Shown: positions 48,843-57,234, counted from the first letter of the stretch. The stretch: 64,000 bases of DNA from Amphritea atlantica (GCA_024397875.1 CP073344.1:124001-188000), one strand, 5' to 3'. The notes: generated by a model not told the origin, from the sequence alone. Made by a program: numbers and translations.

Positions 48843-49439
48843 CTACAGCTGATCCAGAAGTTCTTTTTTCTTGGAATGGTACTCATCTTCAGTAATTAAC
48901 CCATCTTTGTAGAGTTCATTAAGCTCCCGAATCTTTGTCGCTACAGAGTCCGCAGACTGACCCAGCGGGAGAATATCCGCGACAGAAATTTGCATTTTGA
49001 TGAGTTTGGACTCGGTTACACCCTCGCGCCCTTCTTGTTGACCGACTTCATGCAAAGCGCAACGTGCCATCCACATTCCCATCTTAATTTCCTGCCAGAC
49101 AAAGTAGTTCTGGTTTGGCTCTACACTCAGGGAAAGACTGCAATTATTTTCGGCTATTGAATCTATATCGTACTGGCCGGGAATGAGACTCAAATGGAAA
49201 TACGTTTTAGATGCGGTTTGGCCAAGGTTTTTACCATTGATAAATACTGACATCGGAATAGCTGCGCCAAGAACCTCATTTCGATATATGTAGAGCGAGG
49301 CTTTATCCGGGGCAGGAACGAATTGTTTTGATTCAGTGTCTTTAACCAGAGCTTCCATCGGCACTGAAGCACACCCTGTAACCAACAGGGCTATCAGTGC
49401 CAGTATGACAGGGATACGCAGGCAGAGTTTGGTATGCAT
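48843..49439 (-). CDS. Lipoprotein with DUF2846-like and SHOCT domains
   Basis: Lipoprotein of 198 residues. The signal and lipobox are PVILALIALLVTGC, from ATG 49439. The middle part (ASLYIYRNEVLGAAIPMSVF, YFHLSLIPGQYDIDS) resembles DUF2846. The C-terminal SHOCT motif is IRELNELYKDGLITEDEYHS followed by KKKELLDQL. SHOCT domains often sit at C-termini as oligomerisation or tether modules. The frame upstream of 49439 lacks a signal peptide. Function unknown. Confidence 0.82.
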   Translation of the reverse strand: MHTKLCLRIPVILALIALLVTGCASVPMEALVKDTESKQFVPAPDKASLYIYRNEVLGAAIPMSVFINGKNLGQTASKTYFHLSLIPGQYDIDSIAENNCSLSLSVEPNQNYFVWQEIKMGMWMARCALHEVGQQEGREGVTESKLIKMQISVADILPLGQSADSVATKIRELNELYKDGLITEDEYHSKKKELLDQL

Positions 49440-49577
49440 TGCAGTGCTCCTGAGCGAAGATATTTGGTTATTAGTATGGATCACGACAGGAATAATGCAG
49501 AGAAGAGTTATCCTGAATTGATCAGAATCAATACAGAACATCACCTGAAGGGTAGTCAATGGCGCAGATCAATTTCG

Positions 49578-49610
49578 TAATCCCGATGCCTTTTCTCTAC
49601 ATCGCAGGCA
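49578..49610 (-). pseudogene. Fragment of a decayed tRNA-Leu-like copy (copy E)
   Basis: The plus-strand text TAATCCCGATGCC ... CGCAGGCACAAAAAA aligns with the right-hand (tRNA 5') third of copies B to D. The rest of the unit is not recognisable. Confidence 0.4.
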
Positions 49611-49665
49611 CAAAAAATTGCTGCGCTATAGTAAGAGCAGGCAAGGCTTAATCGGTTTACATCCA

Positions 49666-49772
49666 TGGTACCAGTGGCCGCTGATTCAGGATCTTGAACC
49701 GGCATGCTTTTAGGGGGGCTGGGATCTTATAGAAAGCGAATCCCCTATATGCGCTTATCCAACTAGCAGGCA
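49666..49772 (-). pseudogene. Decayed tRNA-Leu-like copy D
   Basis: It shares the tRNA 3' end (TGGTACCAGTGGCCG read on plus), TTGAACCGGCA, and GAATCCCCTAT with the intact tRNA-Leu at 51055. It carries extra bases in the T-arm and anticodon-arm positions and has lost the acceptor 5' strand, so it cannot fold as a normal tRNA. It is the most diverged of the three long copies. An imperfect hairpin with T-tract (minus strand) adjoins it at 49773-49800. Confidence 0.65.
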
Positions 49773-49910
49773 CAAAAAAGCCCTGCTTCTTTTCAGCGGT
49801 GTATCGATTATCAGAAAGTCATCAACCCGGTTTAAACATTCGTCAAACAGGTCGGGGTATATCGAATGCTCCATACCCCCAAACAACAAAGCAACGTTCA
49901 TACTTTTTCT

Positions 49911-50330
49911 TCAGTGAAATGAATATACAGCGCAATAAACCGTGACCAGACTCAAGGCGAACCCAGCCTTTCCGGCTATACCCAGACGTTTTAAGTACAG
50001 CGCCGGGTTGTTGTTTTTCGCCAATTGCATTTGCCAGACGCCATACAAACTGAAGAGTACGATCAACGAAACGGACAAAATCTTTATGCTAAACAACGGC
50101 ATATTGCCTAGGTTTGCGTAGTAAGGCATCGCCATCTGTACGCCTGACACCACCAACAACAGCAAGCCTATGTAGGAGATGTAGCGAAGCGGAAACAAGC
50201 TGACTAAAACAGCCTGGCGACTTTCCGGCGGGAACCTTTTACTGAGAAAACCGATCACAAAAATCGAAAAACCGGCACCAGCACCAAAGATCAATCCAGT
50301 GAAGTGCGTCAGCAATAATATATCTCTCAT
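49911..50330 (-). CDS. Small integral membrane protein
   Basis: A 139-residue protein with four predicted helices: LLLTHFTGLIFGAGAGFSIF, YISYIGLLLLVVSGVQMAM, FSIKILSVSLIVLFSLYGV and AGFALSLVTVYCAVY. A conserved-looking His in helix 1 (LTHFTG) recalls CopD/DUF2214-type small membrane proteins that may bind haem or metal, but I cannot assign a family. It sits alone between the two parts of the tRNA-like repeat array. Confidence 0.65.
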   Translation of the reverse strand: MRDILLLTHFTGLIFGAGAGFSIFVIGFLSKRFPPESRQAVLVSLFPLRYISYIGLLLLVVSGVQMAMPYYANLGNMPLFSIKILSVSLIVLFSLYGVWQMQLAKNNNPALYLKRLGIAGKAGFALSLVTVYCAVYSFH

Positions 50331-50554
50331 AATTAAATTCCATTTTCTTTGGGCAAAGTGGTGCTCTGGGTAATGATAGAACCAAAAAAATAAGAGCTAT
50401 CTCAAGGAAACTGGACCGGAAAAGCAGGCCCATTAATACGGACAGACGAAACACGTTTCCCTTGCATCTCTGCGGAAGTTACTTCTCAATCCTGTAACTT
50501 AAGCGGCTCAACACATATGGTAAAGAGTCACGAAGCTTAATCTATTGTCGTTCA
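50331..50554. other. Intergenic sequence without recognised gene
   Basis: Upstream region of the membrane protein gene. Text near 50518-50550 (GTAAAGAGTCACGAAGCTTAAT) is a remnant of the terminator half that follows the other tRNA-like copies. Nothing else recognised. Confidence 0.5.
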
Positions 50555-50663
50555 TGGTACCAGTGGCCGCTGATTCCAGAGCTTGAACCGGCACGCTTTA
50601 AGGGCGGGCTGAGATCTTCTGGAAAGCGAATCCCCTACGTCTTTTCTGCCCAAGCTTCAGGCA
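50555..50663 (-). pseudogene. Decayed tRNA-Leu-like copy C
   Basis: It retains the CCA-end block, the GAACCGGCACGC block, AAGGGCGG and GAATCCCCTA of tRNA-Leu(CAA). Extra bases occupy the T-loop side (CTGATTCCAGAGCT) and the anticodon side (AGATCTTCTGGAAAGC). The two extra segments contain complementary heptamers (TTCCAGA / TCTGGAA). It lacks a matching acceptor stem, so it is not a functional tRNA by inspection. Confidence 0.7.
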
Positions 50664-50664
50664 C

Positions 50665-50703
50665 AAAAAAGCCCCGTTTCTTTAGGTTAAAGAGTAACGA
50701 GGC
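50665..50703 (-). terminator. Terminator between tRNA-like copies B and C
   Basis: On the minus strand GCCTCGTT pairs with AACGGGGC (one G-T pair) and is followed by TTTTTT (plus 50665-50670). Confidence 0.65.
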
Positions 50704-50720
50704 TTAATTGATTTCGTTCA

Positions 50721-50830
50721 TGGTACCAGTGGCCGCTGATTCCAGAGCTTGAACCGGCACGCTTTTAAGGGCGGGCAGAGATCTTCTGGAAAGCGAATCC
50801 CCTATGTCCTTTCTGCCCAAGCTTCAGGTA
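50721..50830 (-). pseudogene. Decayed tRNA-Leu-like copy B
   Basis: Very similar to copy C over its whole length, with the same two extra segments and the same complementary heptamers. Copies B and C are closer to each other than to the intact tRNA, so the altered form itself was duplicated. The starts of B and C are 166 bp apart. Confidence 0.7.
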
Positions 50831-50831
50831 T

Positions 50832-50870
50832 AAAAAAGCCTCACTTACTTTTAGAGAAGAGTCATGAGGC
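50832..50870 (-). terminator. Terminator upstream of copy B (minus strand)
   Basis: GCCTCA (50838) / TGAGGC (50865) stem; on the minus strand it is followed by TTTTTT (plus 50832-50837). Confidence 0.7.
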
Positions 50871-50890
50871 TAAAAACGTGGCCGGATTGA

Positions 50891-50988
50891 TTGTTGCAGC
50901 CTGTTGGCTGCAACAACCCCTTTGGGGCTGCGCCGCAAGCGGCTTGTCCAAACAGTTTCCTGGAAACTGTTTGTCGAACCTCCGGTTC
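50891..50988. repeat. Cluster of five consecutive hairpins
   Basis: Five inverted repeats almost without spacing. There is an 11-bp stem with loop TGTT (50891-50916), CCCC-ttt-GGGG (50917-50927) and GCCGC-aa-GCGGC (50932-50943). Next are a 10-bp stem AAACAGTTTC-ctg-GAAACTGTTT (50950-50972) and GAACC-tcc-GGTTC (50976-50988). No coding potential or T-tract is seen. It lies just downstream of the tRNA-Leu terminator on the minus strand. Confidence 0.8.
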
Positions 50989-51011
50989 TCGTCCGACAAC
51001 TGAAGAATAAA

Positions 51012-51046
51012 TAAAAAAGGGTCCTACAATGCAGGACCCTTTTTTA
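51012..51046 (-). terminator. Terminator of tRNA-Leu (bidirectional)
   Basis: GGGTCCT-acaatgc-AGGACCC flanked by AAAAAA and TTTTTT; it starts nine bases downstream of the tRNA CCA end. Confidence 0.92.
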
Positions 51047-51054
51047 TTTATTCA

Positions 51055-51141
51055 TGGTACCAGTGGCCGGACTCGAACCGGCACGCTTTTAAGGGCGGGG
51101 GATTTTGAATCCCCTATGTCTACCAATTCCATCACACTGGC
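51055..51141 (-). tRNA. tRNA-Leu (anticodon CAA)
   Basis: 87 nt including an encoded CCA. Read on the minus strand, the acceptor GCCAGTG pairs with CACTGGT (first pair G-U), discriminator A. The anticodon stem GGGGA/TCCCC encloses TTCAAAA, giving anticodon CAA. A long variable arm, as expected for a class II Leu tRNA, precedes the T-arm GCCGG-TTCGAGT-CCGGC. D-loop GGAATTGGTAGAC. It closely follows the E. coli leuX pattern. Confidence 0.96.
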
Positions 51142-51263
51142 ACAAACGTGGAGCGTATTATACGTCTCGTTTTCGGGCGGTCAATGCGATTGATGAAATA
51201 TCTTTGAAATCGTTGCGTCGCAGCCCTTTCATAATACTGAAAGGGCTGTTGTCGATCTCAAGC

Positions 51264-52037
51264 TCAACGTTCCACAAAGGCCCGCTCAATCACGTAGTGA
51301 CCCGCATCGCCGTGGCGGGCTTCGATAAAGCCCATGCCATCGAGAATGTTGGTGGTGTCTTTGAGCATGCTCGGGCTGCCGCAGATCATAAACCGGTCAT
51401 TCTCCAGGCTCAGGTCCGGCAGCCCCAGATCCCGGGTGAGCTTGCCGGTGGCGATCAGGTCGGTCAGGCGGCCCTGATTGCGGAACGGTTCGCGGGTGAC
51501 GGTGGGGTAGTAGAGCAGCTTGTCACTGACCATATCGCCAAAGTATTCGTTGCCGGGCAGGTGATCCTGAATTACATCGGCATAGGCCAGTTCCGACAGC
51601 TGCCGTACCCCGTGGGTGAGGATCACTTTGTCGTACTGCTCATAAATTTCCGGGTCTTTAATGATGCTCATGAACGGTGCCAGACCAGTGCCGGTGCTGA
51701 TCAGGTAGAGATGCTTGCCCGGCAGCAGGTGATCGTTGATCAGGGTACCGGTGGGCTTGCGGCTGATCAGGATCTGATCACCGGGCTGAATGCGCTGCAG
51801 TTTAGAAGTCAGCGGGCCGTCCTGTACTTTGATGCTGAAGAACTCCAGCTGATCTTCATGGTTGGCACTGGCGATGCTGTAAGCGCGCATCAGCGGGCGG
51901 CCTTCGTGTTCCAGTCCGATCATAGTGAAGTGACCGTTTTTAAAACGAAAACCCGGATCTCTGCTGGTGGTAAAGCTGAACAGAGTATCGTTCCAGTGAT
52001 GTACGCTGAGTACCTCTTCACGACCGATGTTTGACAT
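51264..52037 (-). CDS. fpr: Ferredoxin-NADP+ reductase
   Basis: FAD enzyme of 257 residues exchanging electrons between NADPH and ferredoxin/flavodoxin. FAD-binding motif RPLMRAYSIAS, FFSIKVQDGPLTSKL; NADP-binding ISTGTGLAPFMSI; THGVRQLSELAY; C-terminal RFMICGSPSMLKDT and the ending VERAFVER typical of bacterial Fpr. It is divergent from a LysR regulator as in Pseudomonas fpr-finR, where expression rises under superoxide stress. Confidence 0.96.
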   Translation of the reverse strand: MSNIGREEVLSVHHWNDTLFSFTTSRDPGFRFKNGHFTMIGLEHEGRPLMRAYSIASANHEDQLEFFSIKVQDGPLTSKLQRIQPGDQILISRKPTGTLINDHLLPGKHLYLISTGTGLAPFMSIIKDPEIYEQYDKVILTHGVRQLSELAYADVIQDHLPGNEYFGDMVSDKLLYYPTVTREPFRNQGRLTDLIATGKLTRDLGLPDLSLENDRFMICGSPSMLKDTTNILDGMGFIEARHGDAGHYVIERAFVER

Positions 52038-52180
52038 GGAGCTACCTCAAAACTGTTTGATTGTTTGCTTATGCGTTAAAGCTATTAAAAGACTTTATCT
52101 ATTCCTTAAGTGCATGCTAGAGCGCTTTGCTATAGTGTTAAAGGTGATTATTTAGATAAATGTAATCGGAAAAACCGAAT

Positions 52181-53059
52181 ATGAAATATACCTTGCGCCA
52201 GTTAGAGGTGTTTCTGGCAGTGGCTCACTATGACAATATCACCCGTGCGGCGGACAGTTTGTCGATGTCGCAGTCGGCGGCCAGTGGGGCGTTGCGCGAT
52301 CTTGAAACCCAGTTTGATATCCAGCTGTTCGACCGGGTGGGTAAGCGGCTGAAGATCAATGAGCTGGGGCGATTGCTGCGTCCCCGGGCGGAAGCCTTGC
52401 TGGAACGGGCCCGCAGTCTGGAGCAGGATATGGCTCAGCATCAGGCAGTGGGGCAGTTGAAAATTGGCGCAACCATGACCATCGGTAACTATCTGGCGGT
52501 GGGGCTGATCGCCCGTTATCTCGACGAACAGCCCCGGGCGAAGCTGGATCTGCAGGTGGCCAACACCTCGGCAATCGCCGCCCGGCTGATCAATTTCGAT
52601 CTGGATATCGGCCTGGTGGAAGGGGAGGTGCAGCATCCGGATCTGGAGGTGGTCCCCTGGCTGAATGACCGGCTGGAGGTGTTCTGTGCCCCGGATCATC
52701 CGCTGACGCGTAAACATCAGCTGAGTGATACCGATCTGCTGTCCGCCCGCTGGATTCTGCGGGAACAGGGATCCGGCACCCGTCAGGCATTTGACTGGGC
52801 GCTGCATGGTTTGCTGCCCAACCTGAATGTGATGCTGGAGCTGGAACACGCTGAGGGGATCAAGCAGGCGGTGGCGCAGGGACTGGGTATTGGCTGTTTA
52901 TCACGCATCGCCCTGCAGGAGTCGTTTGAACTGGGCACGCTGGTGCCGTTAAGGGTGGCCGGGCGTGATTTCAACAGGCAGCTGTATCTGGTGATCAACA
53001 AGCATAAGTATCGCAGTGCCGGGATCGAGCGCTGGATTGAGTTGTGTCATCAGACCTGA
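52181..53059 (+). CDS. finR: LysR-family regulator FinR
   Basis: LysR regulator of 292 residues: helix-turn-helix DNITRAADSLSMSQSAASGA, DLETQFDIQLFDRVGKRL; effector domain GQLKIGATMTIGNYLAVGL and LREQGSGTRQAFDWAL. The name comes from its divergent placement beside fpr, matching Pseudomonas FinR, the activator of fpr under oxidative stress. The shared 143-nt region 52038-52180 should hold both promoters. Confidence 0.85.
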   Translation: MKYTLRQLEVFLAVAHYDNITRAADSLSMSQSAASGALRDLETQFDIQLFDRVGKRLKINELGRLLRPRAEALLERARSLEQDMAQHQAVGQLKIGATMTIGNYLAVGLIARYLDEQPRAKLDLQVANTSAIAARLINFDLDIGLVEGEVQHPDLEVVPWLNDRLEVFCAPDHPLTRKHQLSDTDLLSARWILREQGSGTRQAFDWALHGLLPNLNVMLELEHAEGIKQAVAQGLGIGCLSRIALQESFELGTLVPLRVAGRDFNRQLYLVINKHKYRSAGIERWIELCHQT

Positions 53060-53068
53060 GGTTTGTTT

Positions 53069-53115
53069 AACAGGGCTCTTAAATAGGGCCCTTGAACAGG
53101 GCTGTTAAATAGAGC
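53069..53115 (+). repeat. Tandem 21-bp direct repeat after finR
   Basis: AACAGGGCTCTTAAATAGGGC (in part) at 53069-53089 recurs at 53095-53115 with two changes (26-bp period). The first unit can form AGGGC...GCCCT, so it may contribute to termination. Confidence 0.6.
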
Positions 53116-53136
53116 GCTTATAATCAGACGTTTGGA

Positions 53137-53157
53137 TTTTACAAATTTCTTACAAAA
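53137..53157 (+). promoter_or_regulatory. Direct repeat upstream of the VWA operon
   Basis: TTACAAA (53139) and TTACAAA (53150) occur on one DNA face at an 11-bp period, the spacing used by OmpR-family dimers. The regulator at 56523 is a candidate binder. Confidence 0.35.
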
Positions 53158-53253
53158 TCGATAACCTGATCTGACTTTTCTCTGTCTGACTGAGCGTAGA
53201 GTCAATACAACGGTGGATTTGCTTCACTATACTCTCAACTCAGGAATTTGATC

Positions 53254-54609
53254 ATGGACTCTCAATCTGACAAACATATGATAAAACGAACTCTGCAGTC
53301 GTTCGGATTTGTTTTACTGAGCCTGTTGCCGGTGCTGGCTCAGGCGAATCAGGTGAATCAGGTGAATCTGAATATTAATCTGGCAACCCCGGTGATGGAA
53401 GCCGGGCAAAGTCACCGGGCGTTTATTAAAGTATCGCTGGAAGGCTTTAAACAGCAGGATAAGCAGGCCCGGATACCAGCCAATGTTGCAATTGTGTTGG
53501 ATAAGTCGGGCTCGATGGGTGGCGATAAAATTAAGTATGCCCGTGAAGCCGCTATCATGGCGATTAAGCGTCTGGATGAACGGGATATCGTGTCGGTGGT
53601 GAGCTACGATTCACGGGTGCAGGTGGTGGTGCCGGCGACTGAAGTGCATAACCAGCGGGCCATTTATGATGCGATTCGTCATATCCGGGCGGATGGCAAT
53701 ACTGCGCTGTTTGCCGGCGTGAGTAAAGGGGCGAATGAGCTGCGTAAGTTTCTCAGCCGGAATAAGGTCAACCGGGTTATTTTACTCTCCGATGGATTGG
53801 CCAATGTCGGCCCACAGTCGGCGTCTGAACTGGGTGAATTGGGGGCCTCGCTGGCGAAAGAGGGGATCAGCGTCACGACTATTGGGTTGGGTCTGGGTTA
53901 TAACGAAGACCTGATGACCCGCTTAGCGGGTTACAGTGATGGTAACCATGCGTTTGTCGAAAACGCTGAAGATCTGGCCTCTGTTTTCCAGTATGAGTTT
54001 GGCGATGTGCTGTCAGTGGTTGCCCAGGGGGTCAATATTGAGATTCGTTGTCGCAATGGCGTAAAGCCGATTCGTCTGTTGGGACGTGAAAGCGAGATTA
54101 TTGGCAACCGGGTAACAACCCGACTGAATCAGTTGTACAGCGAGCAGGAAAAATTCGTTATTCTTGAAGTCGAAGTCCCGCAACAACAGGCAGAAACGGA
54201 GCTTGAACTGGTTGCGGTTGAGGTTCACTACGATAATCTGATCACGCAGAACGAGGAGCAGTTATCCGGCCAGAGTATCGCCCGTTTCAGTGGCTCAAAG
54301 CAGGAAGTGAGGGCCGCCCGGGATGATAAGGCACTGGAAGCTGCGGTTGAGCAGGTGGCTAATGAATATAGTCGTGATGCGATTGAGGCACGGGACAGTG
54401 GTGACCTGGAAGGGGCTAAGCAGATCCTTAAGGATAGCGCATCCTATCTGGGTTCTCAGGCTGAGTCGCTGAATTCACCGCGCTTGCAGAAACAGGAAGA
54501 GGAAGCCCTGCAGGATGCAGACGCGATGGAGCTCGATCAGAACTGGAATAAACAACGTAAAGAGCTGAAGGCACGACAGTATAAGCGCGCCACGCAGCAG
54601 GCGTATTGA
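53254..54609 (+). CDS. Secreted von Willebrand factor A domain protein
   Basis: Periplasmic or exported protein of 451 residues. The signal peptide is SFGFVLLSLLPVLAQA. The VWA domain has an intact metal site: DKSGSM (MIDAS), a Thr in DGNTALFAG, and LLSDGLANVGP. The C-terminal third is helical and charged, with a likely coiled coil (EEALQDADAMELDQNWNKQR). ATG 53254 is preferred over the TTG at 53248; ATG 53278 also remains possible. It precedes a two-component pair by 74 nt and may be an accessory or output of that system. Confidence 0.85.
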   Translation: MDSQSDKHMIKRTLQSFGFVLLSLLPVLAQANQVNQVNLNINLATPVMEAGQSHRAFIKVSLEGFKQQDKQARIPANVAIVLDKSGSMGGDKIKYAREAAIMAIKRLDERDIVSVVSYDSRVQVVVPATEVHNQRAIYDAIRHIRADGNTALFAGVSKGANELRKFLSRNKVNRVILLSDGLANVGPQSASELGELGASLAKEGISVTTIGLGLGYNEDLMTRLAGYSDGNHAFVENAEDLASVFQYEFGDVLSVVAQGVNIEIRCRNGVKPIRLLGRESEIIGNRVTTRLNQLYSEQEKFVILEVEVPQQQAETELELVAVEVHYDNLITQNEEQLSGQSIARFSGSKQEVRAARDDKALEAAVEQVANEYSRDAIEARDSGDLEGAKQILKDSASYLGSQAESLNSPRLQKQEEEALQDADAMELDQNWNKQRKELKARQYKRATQQAY

Positions 54610-54683
54610 TACGCGGATACATCGAGAATGACCGGGGATGGAACGCCAGCGTTTTATCCCCGCCCACACCGCCGGAAGGATCT

Positions 54684-56510
54684 GTGAACAGACGAACACC
54701 CCTGTTACTCGCCGTTATTATCGCTCTGCCACTGTTATTGCTGGCCTGGTTTGGCGTGCGCTTGCAACTGGATCAACAGCAGGTTGTCGCCCACCAGTTA
54801 AGTAATCTGGCAACCGGTCGGTTGCAGAGTATTGACGCACAGTTTCAGGAGCATTTTTTCCGGCTGCAACAACTTTTTATACGCCAGACAGCGGTATTGC
54901 AGCAGCAAACGGCGGGGCAATACAGGGTTGAAGAGGTGCGCCGGTTTATCGCTCAGTCGGCCGCAGTAAAGCAGGTATTTGTTTTATCGCCCACCGGCGA
55001 GCGTCTCTTTCCCCCATCAGACCAGCCGTTGAATCATCAGGAACAGGAGTTTGTCGCGCTAACCCGTAATCTGCTGCGCCAGCCTGAGCGCTTTACGATG
55101 CCGACAGTGGATCCAGTTGGCGGGCCCGATGGCATAAATCAGGGGTATTCCGGCGGGAGTAATGACACATTAAAGAGCGCCAGACTCAGTAGCCCGGTGG
55201 CTCAGAAAAACAGATATAGCGGGGATGCTGCCGTTCAGGGGGTATCTGAGTCTGCCGGGTTGAGCGCGCCCGAACCGCCCCATGGCTGGATCGCCTGGTA
55301 TGCCGAAGTGGGTTTGCAGCAGATCTTCTGGCTACAGGATAGTGACGGCAATACCGTTGGCTTTGCTCTGAACTCCGCGCGGCTGTTATCGGACCTGATA
55401 GACCTGCTACCGTCCAGTTCTGTTGCGGGTGTTGCCACGCAGGTGTCCATAGAGCCGGAGATGGACAGTGAGATCCGCCTGGTGAATGATCGGGGCGAGA
55501 TCGCCTATAGCTGGGGAGGCGTACGGGTCACTGAGAAGGGGCAGAAACCCCTGCAAACAATGCCTTTGAGTCACCCTTTGGCGAGTTGGCACCTGGCCTA
55601 CTACACCTCTGAGCTGCCGATGGCCCTCAGCGGCTGGCTGGGACTGGTGGTCTTGTTAGTGCTGCTGGCCGCAGGTTTATCGACGCTGGCTTACCTGTTA
55701 TATCGCGAGCATAACCGCGAGCTGAGGCTGGCTGAGCAACGGGTTAATTTTGTCAATCAGGTGTCCCATGAACTCAAAACGCCGCTGACGAATGTGCGTT
55801 TATATACCGAGATGCTGGAGCATGAACTGAGCGATGATGAGCCGGTAGCGCAACGTTATCTGGGGGTGATCAGCAGTGAGGCGGGGCGGTTGTCTCGGTT
55901 GATTGAAAATGTGCTGAGTTTTTCACGCTCTAAGCGTGAGGGCGTCAGTGTCAGATATCAGCCAGGGGTCATCGATAACTGTATTGATCAGGTTGTGGAG
56001 CTATTTACGCCGGTCTTAAGCGCGCGCACTTTAAGCATTCGTTTTACCGGTGAGGCTAAGCAGTTATGCCATTTTGACGGTGAAGCGCTGGAGCAGATTC
56101 TGAATAACCTGCTGAGCAACTGTGAAAAATATGCCGCTGATGGGCGCTTCGTCGATATCAGTAGCTGGCAGCAGGAGCGCTCAGGTCGTTTGTATAGTTA
56201 TATACGGGTGCGCGACTTTGGTCCCGGTATCCCGGCGGATGAAGCTGACAAGGTGTTTGAACCTTTTTACCGTGGTAGCGAGAAGCTGACCGAGGGCGTT
56301 AGTGGCACGGGGATCGGACTGGGGCTGGCGCGTGACCTGGCCAGAGCCCATCAGGGCGAGTTGATGGTTGAGCCGGGTTATTCAACGAAGGCGCCGTCGG
56401 ACTTACAGTCGAGCTCACCAACAGAAACCTCAGGAGCCAGTTTTTTACTGACGCTGGTAACCCCTGTTGCGCTCTCAACTGAGCAGCAGGACAGAAAACC
56501 GGATTATTAG
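54684..56510 (+). CDS. Sensor histidine kinase
   Basis: Inner-membrane kinase of 608 residues from GTG 54684, which follows GGAAGGA; upstream in-frame codons lack a ribosome site. Helix 1 is LLAVIIALPLLLLAWFGV. A large periplasmic region follows, with an insert of low complexity (about residues 150-215). Helix 2 is LGLVVLLVLLAAGLSTLAYL. The His box is VNQVSHELKTPLTNVR; the ATPase domain is NLLSNCEKYA, DFGPGIP and GTGIGLGLARDLA. A CreC-like layout, but the sensor part is not assigned. Confidence 0.9.
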   Translation: MNRRTPLLLAVIIALPLLLLAWFGVRLQLDQQQVVAHQLSNLATGRLQSIDAQFQEHFFRLQQLFIRQTAVLQQQTAGQYRVEEVRRFIAQSAAVKQVFVLSPTGERLFPPSDQPLNHQEQEFVALTRNLLRQPERFTMPTVDPVGGPDGINQGYSGGSNDTLKSARLSSPVAQKNRYSGDAAVQGVSESAGLSAPEPPHGWIAWYAEVGLQQIFWLQDSDGNTVGFALNSARLLSDLIDLLPSSSVAGVATQVSIEPEMDSEIRLVNDRGEIAYSWGGVRVTEKGQKPLQTMPLSHPLASWHLAYYTSELPMALSGWLGLVVLLVLLAAGLSTLAYLLYREHNRELRLAEQRVNFVNQVSHELKTPLTNVRLYTEMLEHELSDDEPVAQRYLGVISSEAGRLSRLIENVLSFSRSKREGVSVRYQPGVIDNCIDQVVELFTPVLSARTLSIRFTGEAKQLCHFDGEALEQILNNLLSNCEKYAADGRFVDISSWQQERSGRLYSYIRVRDFGPGIPADEADKVFEPFYRGSEKLTEGVSGTGIGLGLARDLARAHQGELMVEPGYSTKAPSDLQSSSPTETSGASFLLTLVTPVALSTEQQDRKPDY

Positions 56511-56522
56511 ACAGGAAGGGAT

Positions 56523-57209
56523 ATGAAACTGTTAATTGCTGAAGATGATCTGCATATCCGCCAGGGACTGGCGACGTTGCTGGAGTCTGAAGGTTATGAG
56601 TGTATAGCGGCGGCGGATGGTGATCAGGCCTGGCAGTTATACCTACAGCATCAGCCTGACCTGGTGCTGCTGGATATCATGATGCCGAAACAGGACGGCT
56701 ATGCGGTATGTCGGCGTATTCGTCAGCATAATGAGGTGCTTCCGGTGATCTTTATCAGCGCAAAATCGGAAGAGATCGATCAGGTGCTGGGACTTGAATT
56801 AGGCGCCGACGATTACATCAAAAAACCCTTTGGCCGTCGTGAAGTGATTGCCCGGATACGGGCGGTAACAAGACGGTCTCTGCGTCCGCTAATGAACATC
56901 GCGGAGGATGACAGTTTTGTTATGGGGGACCTGCAGATCAGACCCTCTGAATTTCGTGCGCTACGCGGTGATCAGGTGATTGAGTTAAGCCTGAGGGATT
57001 TGAAAATACTGCGTTTGTTATTTGAATTGAAGGGCAAGGTGGTCGATCGTGATGCGCTGTTCAACCACTGCTGGGGGCGGGACTATTTTGCCAATAGCCG
57101 TACTCTGGATCAGCATATATCCAAACTGCGAAAGGCGATTGAACTGAATGCCAGAGCGCCGCGCATCATCACCACGGTGCATGGTATCGGTTATCGGTTC
57201 GATGACTAG
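56523..57209 (+). CDS. OmpR-family response regulator
   Basis: DNA-binding response regulator of 228 residues. The receiver has acidic AEDD (residues 6-9), phospho-Asp in LVLLDIMMPKQDGY and Lys in YIKKPFGRRE. The winged helix is SLRDLKILRLLFELKGKVVD and RTLDQHISKLRKAIE. It is 12 nt after its kinase. Terminal gene of the VWA operon. Confidence 0.94.
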   Translation: MKLLIAEDDLHIRQGLATLLESEGYECIAAADGDQAWQLYLQHQPDLVLLDIMMPKQDGYAVCRRIRQHNEVLPVIFISAKSEEIDQVLGLELGADDYIKKPFGRREVIARIRAVTRRSLRPLMNIAEDDSFVMGDLQIRPSEFRALRGDQVIELSLRDLKILRLLFELKGKVVDRDALFNHCWGRDYFANSRTLDQHISKLRKAIELNARAPRIITTVHGIGYRFDD

Positions 57210-57234
57210 TACGGCAAATTAGTGTGGCAGGTTA

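Noticed and set aside
49666..50830. Functional tRNA genes in the repeat copies
   Set aside because: Acceptor 5' strand, anticodon loop and T-arm are disrupted by extra bases; only isolated blocks match.
49578..51141. CRISPR array
   Set aside because: Repeat units are about 110 bp, unequally spaced and tRNA-derived; no short regular repeats and no cas genes.
49578..51141. Integrated prophage or genomic island at tRNA-Leu
   Set aside because: No integrase, transposase or phage gene lies within the interval or next to it.
51105..52034. Long plus-strand open frame opposite fpr
   Set aside because: It mirrors the codon pattern of fpr, begins in the tRNA and has no ribosome site or family resemblance.
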